The notes under the pieces are model-generated. The model did not search any database. It was not told the DNA's origin and saw only the letters and a program-made list of their open reading frames with translations. Shown piece after piece: positions 56,521 through 64,000 of a stretch of 64,000 nucleotides of DNA. The translations under genes and the position numbers were made by a program. The stretch is from Delphinapterus leucas (taxonomy: Eukaryota; Chordata; Mammalia; Artiodactyla; Monodontidae), in the NCBI RefSeq assembly GCF_002288925.2, contig NW_022098076.1:84889062-84953061 (forward strand), written 5' to 3'. Numbering within the stretch: position 1 is the first letter of the stretch; each line of letters begins with the position of its first letter.

Positions 56521-57389
56521 AAAAACAAATACTGTTTACTAACAAATATATATGGAGTCTAAAAAAATAAACTGGTTCTGAAGAACCTAGTGGCAGGACA
56601 GGAATAAAGACACAGATGTATAGAATGGACTTGAGGACACGGGGAGGGGGAATTTTAAGTTGGGATGAATGAGAGAGTGGCATGGACATATATACACTAC
56701 CAAATGTAAAATAGATAGCTAGTGGGAAGCAGCCGCATGGCACAGGGAGATCAGCTCTGTGTTTTGTGACCACCTAGAGGGGTGGGATAGGGAGGGTGAG
56801 AGGGAGACGCAAGAGGAAGGAGATATGGGGATATATGTTTGTGTATAGCTGATTCACTTTGTCATAAAGCAAAAACTAACACACCATTGTAAAGCAATTA
56901 TACTCCAATAAAGATGTTAAAAAAAATAACCCCCCACAACAAGAACAAAAAAAGACAATGATAAAATTGTAAAAGTGGCCATAGAAAAATTACTTATCTG
57001 TAGTGGAAAATAATTTGAATGATAGCAGATTTCTCATCAGAAACCATGGAGGTCAATATTTTTCAAAAACTGAAAGAAAGAACTGTCACCCTAGAACCTT
57101 ATGCCTCATGAAATTATTCTTCCAGAGGAGGAAATTAAAACATCCTCAGATGAAAAATAGCTAAGAGGATTTGTCATCTGCAGACTCATTCTAAAAGAAT
57201 AGCTAAATGAAGTTCTGTAAACAGAAAGGAAATTATAAAACAAAGAAACTTGATACCTCAGGGAAGAAAAAAGAATATGCAAAAATATAAGTAAATACAA
57301 CCAGCCCATATTCGATGATGGGGTACTAGAACAAGAGGGTCCAAAAAATTCATTTGGTACATATTATATGCTTCCTGAGAGATGCTAAA

Positions 57390-57520
57390 TTTCAGAACTA
57401 GCAGGAATTTTGAAAATATCTAGTGTCCCTTCCTTTAAAGAGGAGCAAACTGGGCTGCAGAGTAGCTCGGTAACATTTCTAATTTCACACAATTCAGGGC
57501 TCTTAGTTGCAATGGAACAT
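57390..57520 (-). repeat. MIR-like fragment
   Basis: 'cctttaaagaggagcaaact' then 'gggctgcagagtagctcggt' and 'atttcacacaattcagggct' follow the antisense order of a MIR/MIR3 core. It is eroded. Confidence 0.55.
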
Positions 57521-57656
57521 CAGGTTTTTTACTTTCAGTGTATCTTTTCACTATATTATACTATCTTCCTTGTTCAGTTACTTTTTTGTATTAATCTCTC
57601 AATTTTTACATCCTTTAATTTCAAGCATCATCCTCCTCACATTTCATCTATATCCT

Positions 57657-57896
57657 TAAGTAATTAACTTTTTATTTATTTTTTTTTGCGGTACGCGGGC
57701 CTCTCACTGCTGTGGCCTCTCCCGTTGTGGAGCACAGGCTCCAGACGTGCAGGCCCAGCGGCCATGGCTCATGGGCCCAGCCGCTCCGCGGCATGTGGGA
57801 TCTTCCCGGACTGGGGCACGAACCCGTGTCCCCTGCATCGGCAGGCGGACTCTCAACCATTGCGCCACCAGGGAAGCCCTAAGTAATTAACTTTTA
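57657..57896 (-). mobile_element. Cetacean CHR-type SINE with TSD
   Basis: T-rich tail at 57670-57687, body, and head complement ending at 57879. The target-site duplication 'taagtaattaactttt' is exact, at about 57657-57672 and 57880-57895. It is near full length, and its exact TSD suggests a relatively young insertion. Confidence 0.96.
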
Positions 57897-57897
57897 A

Positions 57898-58085
57898 AGC
57901 AAACTTTTACTGAGCACTTTGTATGTTCAAAACACTGAGTTAAATGCTTCACATGAATTACTTTCTCATTTAATTCTCTCAATACTTGTATAGTATAAGT
58001 ACTGCTAGTATCACATTTTAGAGGAAAGGAAATTGAGAATTAGAAAATTCAAGTAACTTGTAGAGGGTCACATACTAATATTAAA
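57898..58085 (-). repeat. MIR, antisense
   Basis: 'tactgagcactttgtatgtt', 'catttaattctctcaatact', 'gaggaaaggaaattgagaat' and 'aagtaacttgtagagggtca' are antisense MIR in order. Confidence 0.85.
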
Positions 58086-58415
58086 ACAAAAAATAGAAAA
58101 TTATAAACTCTGCATTTTAAAATTCAGTCTTGAATATAAGCCTTTGTATAATTCAAAACAAAGGAAGATTTTTGATACAGGTGCTTCCAGGAGACAAATA
58201 TTCAGCCATCATAGCTTGTTTAAACAGATAAGGAAAATGTCAGTGAATATTTACATAAAATTACCACAGCAATTATTTTAATCTATATTTATTTTGTTTA
58301 ACCACAAATTTCAGTTGCTACCTAAGTTTTCTTTTCCAAGAAGAGAGAAGAAATTTTTTGTATAATTAAAGGTTAGTTTTAAAAGTTGAAAAGACTGTTT
58401 ATTCTATTAGTAAAA

Positions 58416-58640
58416 TTGAAAATACTTTTTTTTTGGTACGCGGGCCTGTCACTGTTGTGGCCTCTCTCGTTACGGAGCACAGGCTCCAGACGCGCAGGCG
58501 CAGCGGCCATGGCTCATGGGCCCAGCCGCTCTGCGGCATGTCGGATCTTCCCAGACCGGGGCACGAACCCGTGTCGCCTGCATCAGCAGGTGGACTCTCA
58601 ACCACTGCGCCACCAGGGAAGCCCCTGAAAATACTTTTTA
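58416..58640 (-). mobile_element. Cetacean CHR-type SINE with TSD
   Basis: T run at 58426-58434, body starting 'ggtacgcgggcctgtcactg', head complement ending at about 58624. The TSD 'tgaaaatacttttt' is at 58417-58430 and 58626-58639. It is only about 520 bp from the previous SINE, in the same orientation but with a different target site, so it is an independent insertion. Confidence 0.96.
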
Positions 58641-60425
58641 AAGAAAACTGCATTTGTTAAAATTTGTTTACTCAAAGTTGTAAACTATATTTTCCAAATA
58701 AGTTTGATTGTATCCATAAACCTTCTGAAAATTAACTCATTATGTACTCCATAATCTAGCTCTAATAAAGTAAATCTGTATATCTGTGAAGATTATTTTA
58801 AAATCAGAATCATAGAGGTCACATCCTCTTTGAAAACTGGACAAATTAAAGTAACCGTGGAAGATTAACTTAAAATGCCACACAGAATTTCAATATTCTG
58901 TGACCCAAATAAATTAGAAATTTGGGATTTGGGCTTAGTCAGTCTGATTACCATAATTTGAGTGGCCTCAAATTTTGTTTAAACTTGTTAGTGGGCAAGA
59001 GTCATTTAAAAATGCTTCCCTTCTAGGTCAAAATATTAAACATTTAATATGAACTTCAACATTGTACATTACCATGGCAATGACTAATTGGAAGGTGATA
59101 GACATTTTGGGGTAGAACTCTGCCAATGATGCTATATTTGTGGCTGTTAATTTCACAATTCTGTGTCCAGCTCTACTTGCCAGGAGATGACCTTTGGTGA
59201 CTACACTTTTACATAATTGATAACAATATATTATTTTTATGAATTTTAGGACATTTGTGATATGTGTCAGCTTTATAAAATATGCAATTTTGTTGTATTT
59301 TCTTTTTTCATTCTTAATAACAACTCACTTTCTAACATAACTTTGTATTTATAATTTTGTATTCTTTTTGTAAAGAGGGCTCTACAACTGTAAATATTTT
59401 AAGCCTCACAAAACTGGGTATGCCCCAGATATGGACCACTGACTATTTGATAGTATGGTTTATTGTTCTTTTTCTTTTTTCTCTAAGAGGAACCAGGTCC
59501 CATTCTCTTGTTAATTGATTGGTGATAATAGCCTCTTAATTCTTTTAACTCTCTCCCCCTTCCTATTATGTATATGTATATATGCAATGCCTTCTCTGAA
59601 TCACACAATATCTGAATTGAAGGAGTGGCATCAGTATTCTTAGTAACAGAGGAAAAGATGTCAGAGAGTTTATCATACGTTGCTGATGCCCTTCTTCTAT
59701 GGCATATAGTATACACTTACAGAGTTTTTCTTTCTTTGAATTTTTGCTAAACTTGATTATACTTATTCATGGTGCATTATTTTTTAATGAGATATGTATT
59801 ATTTGGGAAAATAATTTATTCCTGGGATAGTATTCATCACCCAAGAGAAAATGTAATAAACCTCGTTAACAACATAACTAAAAGAAAGCTGTATTGAATA
59901 AATGTTATAAAATATTAATGCAGGTTAACAAGGGTTAATTTTTGTGCGTGGGATAATAGGATAAAGTCCATTCTCTCTGTCAGGTATGACCTCCTGTTTT
60001 GATATATTCATGCACTGATCAACTTCTAGCCTTATACTGATTGTACGTAGGTTGTAAACCGTGTTACTCTCAAGTGTCGGCTCTGAATCACGGGTCAAAG
60101 TTGCCTGAAACACTGTACTGAGATGAGCTAGGCAGCCCAGTGGGACACAGTGCTATGATCCATGATGAATACCGTCCATGGCCAGGTAAGGCTGAGCGGC
60201 AACCCATGTACTCATTTGACCAACTCTGGATTATGACGGTCACGGCCCAGGGCTCTCACTCCTTAGGGGTCAGGATTCTCTCTCGGACGCTGCTGAATCC
60301 CTTACATCTCACACAGCACCTGACTGAGGATGTGGTCAAAAGGCATTGTTCATTGTATCCTCTGTAACTGTCTTATTTTTTCCATAGTACTTATCACATT
60401 CTCACATAGTGTATTATTTACCTAC
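58641..60425. other. No recognised feature
   Basis: Mostly AT-rich DNA. The part at 60050-60350 is richer in CpG and GC than its surroundings and contains a donor-like 'ccaggtaagg' at about 60181-60190, but no exon with a supported acceptor or frame. Confidence 0.4.
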
Positions 60426-60429
60426 TTAC

Positions 60430-60592
60430 TATATTTATTTTCTGTATCCTTATACTAGCACGTAAGTTTCACAAAAGCAGGCGTTTCTTATTTTCTTGCT
60501 TTCTTCACTGATGTAATCTTAGGTCTTAGAAAAGGGCTTGGCTCATACCCAGCCTTCAATGCACATTTATTGAATTAATTAATTAATACAGT
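60430..60592 (+). repeat. L2 3' end, sense
   Basis: 'cgtaagtttcacaaaagcag', an internal 'aaaagggcttggctcatacc' and a final 'gcacatttattgaattaatt' follow the L2 3' end in sense orientation. Confidence 0.7.
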
Positions 60593-61248
60593 TGGTGTTA
60601 TTTCACCACCTTACACATCAACTTTTATCCAAGAAGTTAGACTGTAGGGGAGAGGAGAGAAATTCCTATTTAACCACTGTAAAACAAAATCTGCATCAAT
60701 TATTCCTTCCCTTCTACACAGCCTCACACAAGAGTCACCTCCACTGTTCTCTTTTTATTCTGCTAAACAGAAACTTTTTGAATTTTTCAAGTGCCCTCAT
60801 AATAAAACACCATGTTTTGTTCCCTATAATTTTCCTGATGGGAAAACTACTCCACATGTACCCTGAGTAAGAAACCCAAAGACAGAAATACCACAATCTG
60901 ATCAATTGACTGTGCCACCCATCTTCTGGACCACACGTAGTACGTTCTTTATTTCTTTCTAAGAAGAAACAACTCAGGCAGAGAAATTCTAATCTTAAGG
61001 TTCACCTGCTTATTTCAGATGTTGAGTAATCCTTGTGGGCGGGTTAGGAATGGAGGCATCTTGGACAGAAATGGTCCAAGGAAGCTAGAGAGCAGGAAAA
61101 CTTTAGGAAAGTATCAGCCCCTTCTAGGCAGATTCACTGCCTTAACAGTGAACAGAGGTCTATTTAGTGTACCTTAAGGCATATAACTAAGTGTGTCTCT
61201 GGCTTTTTAATCTCCAGGAAAGTTAATCCTGCCACCTTACATGACAAG
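60593..61248. other. No recognised feature
   Basis: The 92-codon plus frame at 60592-60870 has no recognised domain. I see no repeat I can name. Confidence 0.45.
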
Positions 61249-61783
61249 CTCTCCAAGTGTTTTTTGTTTTTTTTAGTTGGAACAACTCATTTTTATTAAA
61301 TTATTTGTGTAAATGTAAGGCCAGACAATAAAACTCAGAGGAAAACATAGGCAGAACATGCTATGACATAAATCACAGCAAGATCTTTTTTGACCCACTT
61401 CCTAGAGCAATGGAAATAAAAACAAAAATAAACAAATGGGACCCAATGAAACTTAAAAGCATTTGCACAGCAAAGAAACCATAAACAAGACAAAAAGTCC
61501 TCAGAGTGGGAGAAAATATTTGCTAATGAAGCAACTGACAAAGGAGTAATCTCCAAAATTTACAAGCAGCTCATGCAGCTCAATATCAAAACAACAAAAA
61601 ACCCAATCCAAAAATGGGCAGAAGACCTAAATAGACATTTCTCCAAAGATACACAGACTGCCAACAAACACATGAAAGAATGCTCAGCATCACTAATCAT
61701 TAGAGAAATGCAAATCAAATCTACAGTGAGGTATCACCTCACACCAGTCAGAATGGCCATCATTAAAAAATCTCCAAGTGTTT
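61249..61783 (+). mobile_element. L1 ORF2 fragment with TSDs but no normal 3' end
   Basis: Sense ORF2 sequence lies at about 61311-61770 ('taaatgtaaggccagacaat' to 'gaatggccatcattaaaaaa'). The TSD is 'tctccaagtgttt' (61249-61261 and 61771-61783). Next to the left TSD is a T-rich run (about 61260-61274), and then about 35 bp not recognised as L1. A tail on the left and sense sequence on the right is the arrangement of a 5'-inverted L1 whose remaining 3' part is nearly nil. The frame at 61573-61770 encodes a dead ORF2 C-terminal piece. Confidence 0.85.
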
Positions 61784-62042
61784 ACTATGCACAAACTATT
61801 CATTTCTGATTGACTTCTGAATTACAGAATATTGAAATTTTTAGGGCTTGAGTCCTTGACCTTTGTACTTTGGAGACACCAAGTATTAGAAATGACTTTA
61901 CAATACTTTGCATTTTTAAAGATTTTTATACCGATGTAAGCATTACTACTAATAAGGTAACATTTGCCACTGGCCAGAGTTACAGAGTACTGAGAGGGAG
62001 AAAGAGAGGAGTTTCAATTCACAGTGGCTGTCTTCAGTGATG
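61784..62042. other. No recognised feature
   Basis: AT-rich DNA without nameable features. Confidence 0.45.
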
Positions 62043-62083
62043 CACCCACACACACACACACACACACCCACACACACACACCG
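62043..62083. repeat. (CA)n microsatellite with CCCA interruptions
   Basis: About 40 bp of CA repeats interrupted by 'ccca' at two points. It produces the VCVCV-type minus-strand frames at 61949-62237, which are not genes. Confidence 0.95.
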
Positions 62084-63500
62084 CTTTCCCGTCCCCCCTT
62101 CCCAACCCAACCAGCACTTTAGCATCTTTGCCAGCTCTGTCACTGCAGTCAGCAGAGAGAGCTTTTCGGTGCTGAGCACCCGTCACTTCGGTTGGAGCTG
62201 ATTCCGGTTCTTTGCCTACAATCCAAGGATGTGCCATCTATGCTAACCTCCAGGGAAGGCCTTTGTTAAAATTAGCAAAGGGTATTTTTTTCTCCCGCCT
62301 CTCCACCTGTGACTATGATGTTCAAATCTCAGGCTTTTACTATGCTTTTGAGATGCTGAGAATTTGGTCTAGGGATCCATTGCATCAAAATTTTTTGTGG
62401 CCTTTGGGAAACAGTTTGCCAGGCACAGCTACAGATCTATTGAGGCAGGATCTCCAGGGGTGAGACAGGTGAGCAGGGTTTTTTTATGTGACCTCCCCGA
62501 TATTTAAAATATATTTCCACGGGCACCAAAACTCTGAGAAATAACAGGAAAAAGAAGAGTTTGGCTTAACGATTAGCAGAAAGAGTCAGATACTGCATTT
62601 CTTTCTGTTTCTTTCATCCACACAAACACGAAAAGCTGTGCTGTGGTTTCTGACACTTGTCAGATCTCACTTTTGGTACAAAGACCTAATTTCCTCTGTG
62701 AGTCTGTTTACGCTGATGAGCTGCCCAGGAGTTTCTGCAGAAATACTCAGTAAAAAATCATGTTAAAATTGTCATGCTTTTCTTAGTCAAGAATCCTTTG
62801 AGAATTCAAGCTATTTGTAAAGATGTAAATTCAGCAGATTATGACACATTCTTCTCCCTCTTTTTTTGTGCATTCATGCTGAAAAATAAATCTCAGTATT
62901 TAATACTTATGAATAATTCACATACAGTTAAAAAATGCAAAAAGAAAAGAGTGTGTTCTTATTTCCATATGAAATAACCCCATGAGCTCCTGGTTTGAAA
63001 GTCCCCCAATATCAGCCTTGGAATTCTACAACATCTGGATAGTCATGTCTTTAACTGCAAATAGAGAAAAGATTACCTGTTTATGTAATAAATCTCTCAA
63101 ATTCATAATGTAATGAAGTTTATGTTTTTCAATTAAATTTGGCTGTTGAATTTAGGATTCATTTTTGTCTAGGAAAATAGAGATTGCTGCAGTTAGTAAC
63201 TATCACCTGTTTTTGAAAAGAAAATTATAGCATTAAAACAAAACATAGCTGCCTTTATCCCTTTTAAATGAATCTATTTTTTTCCAGACCATCTCAAGCT
63301 GCAGTTCAAAAGAGAATAGAATGTTCTATTGGGAAAGAAATATTATTAACTGTTAGGTCTGAGAAAAATTGTGAAGCAGGCAAAATTTGGTGCTGGCGTT
63401 GTCAGCAGCTCTTTTATAGTAGCTGTTTCTCCCTTCTGAGAAGCCATTACATGCATGCCAGCCTTCAAGCACTAAATGGTTTCTTTCCTGCCCCAACTGT
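62084..63500. other. No recognised feature
   Basis: 62084-62310 is richer in GC with several CpG. The remainder is AT-rich. The 121-codon plus frame at 63268-63633 runs through a purine repeat and has no recognised domain. I do not call a gene. Confidence 0.45.
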
Positions 63501-63504
63501 CTTG

Positions 63505-63538
63505 CAAAAAAGGGGGGGAAGGAGGGAGGGAGGGAAAG
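63505..63538 (+). repeat. Purine run with G-quadruplex motif
   Basis: An A run followed by seven G, then 'aagga' and three GGG blocks separated by single A (63512-63534). Four G runs of at least three with loops of 5, 1 and 1 bases satisfy the usual G-quadruplex pattern on the plus strand. Confidence 0.9.
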
Positions 63539-64000
63539 ATGGATTTGGTATCATTCATCCATACCTTCAATCCAATTTCATTCAACACTTTGATATTTTT
63601 CTCCAAAGATCACTTATGTTATACTCATGTTGAATTATAAAAACAAAGAAAAGAACATGAAAAAAATATTTAGCAGCCATGCGGCAGGAATCTAAGATAG
63701 GAATTAATAGTTTTGTTGGGAGAATCTTCCTGGGGTCATCCTTTGACGGTATGTACTTTCATTTGTGCCTCTTGTGTCTGAACTGTCCAAACCCCTAATG
63801 AAAAGAATAGAGTCTACCTGTCCAGGAAGACTGGGCATGGAAACAGAGATTGTTTATGTAAAATTATTGAAATGGTAGTAAGTCTTTCAGTAATTATCTT
63901 CCATCTGATTTCAGAGGCCAGCATTTATGAGGTGATATAATGAAGATTCCCTACAATGATTCTATTAAAGAGTTTTAAAAGGCAAATCCTAAGATGAAGC
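63539..64000. other. No recognised feature (right edge)
   Basis: AT-rich DNA without nameable features. Confidence 0.45.

Larger units (their letters stand above)
53970..56963 (+). mobile_element. Younger L1 with 5' UTR and 3' half but no middle
   Basis: The insertion has about 790 bp of L1 5' UTR (from 'agatggcagaggagcaaggc' at about 53993 to 54771), a junction at about 54771-54776, then the C-terminal half of ORF2 and the full 3' UTR with A tail at about 56918-56927. ORF1 and the endonuclease and reverse-transcriptase parts of ORF2, an estimated 3-4 kb, are absent. Candidate TSDs 'acaatgata' are at about 53971-53979 and 56955-56963. A SINE interrupts ORF2 at 55884-56140. Confidence 0.85.
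53760..57310 (+). mobile_element. Old L1/HAL1 ORF1-side sequence, split by a younger L1
   Basis: The flanks 53760-53969 ('aaccttcatattcaagaagt', 'gggcaaacctcaaacagaat') and 56964-57310 ('gatttctcatcagaaaccat', 'gaagttctgtaaacagaaag') are consecutive sense parts of an old L1-type element. The younger L1 at 53970-56963 separates them. No frame remains. Confidence 0.7.

Noticed and set aside
61949..62237. Valine/cysteine repeat peptides
   Set aside because: They are translations of the (CA)n microsatellite.
63268..63633. 121-codon plus-strand open frame
   Set aside because: It runs through a purine repeat and shows no domain.

Overview
The window looks like mammalian nuclear DNA, most likely from a cetacean. 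The strongest evidence is ten copies (two of them in one composite insertion) of a tRNA-derived SINE of about 200 bp with the internal structure of the CHR-type SINEs of whales and dolphins, plus one longer, older CHR-1-like copy. They sit among L1 3' ends of the cetartiodactyl type and ordinary mammalian relics (MIR, L2, MER5, MaLR LTRs). The species cannot be named from the sequence alone. The composition is AT-rich and there is no bacterial, viral or organellar gene organisation.

I find no convincing host protein-coding gene, exon chain, tRNA, rRNA or CpG island. The open frames present are short. They lie inside SINEs (GC-rich, so stop-poor on both strands), inside L1 ORF2 remnants, or are of a length expected by chance in 64 kb. 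The window is therefore probably intergenic DNA or the interior of a long intron. All coding remnants I can recognise are dead L1 ORF2 pieces.

Layout. 0-8 kb: a composite SINE-spacer-SINE insertion, MaLR LTRs, and a dispersed 315-bp duplication with an inverted partial third copy. 7-20 kb: a probable ERV LTR carrying a SINE, scattered SINEs, MIR and L2, an L1 tail and an MLT1-like LTR. 20-25 kb: mostly unrecognised AT-rich DNA. 25-37 kb: antisense L1 fragments of several ages, with a nested L1 plus SINE at 34.2-34.8 kb. 37-44 kb: MIR, LTR, CHR-1, a sense L1M, a degenerate 35-bp tandem repeat and a MER5A. 44.8-46.5 kb: an L1 with 5' inversion, split by a SINE. 46.7-48.1 kb: an LTR and a second copy of part of it. 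51.6-57.3 kb: old L1M sequence interrupted by a younger L1 that kept its 5' UTR and 3' half but lost the middle, itself split by a SINE. 57.6-64 kb: two more SINEs, L2, an L1 fragment with clear target-site duplications, microsatellites and a G-quadruplex-type run.

The genes do not work together here because there are none that I can support. The interest is in insertion history: nested target-site duplications give a clear order of events. Several insertions (composite SINE at 1.6-2.2 kb, duplication/inversion at 3.7-5.4 kb, twin-primed L1 at 44.8 kb, internally deleted L1 at 54 kb, LTR fragment at 47.9 kb) have structures that simple retrotransposition does not explain. I saw no sign of a novel functional system. 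Repeat family names are given from memory of their consensus sequences and were not checked by a search.
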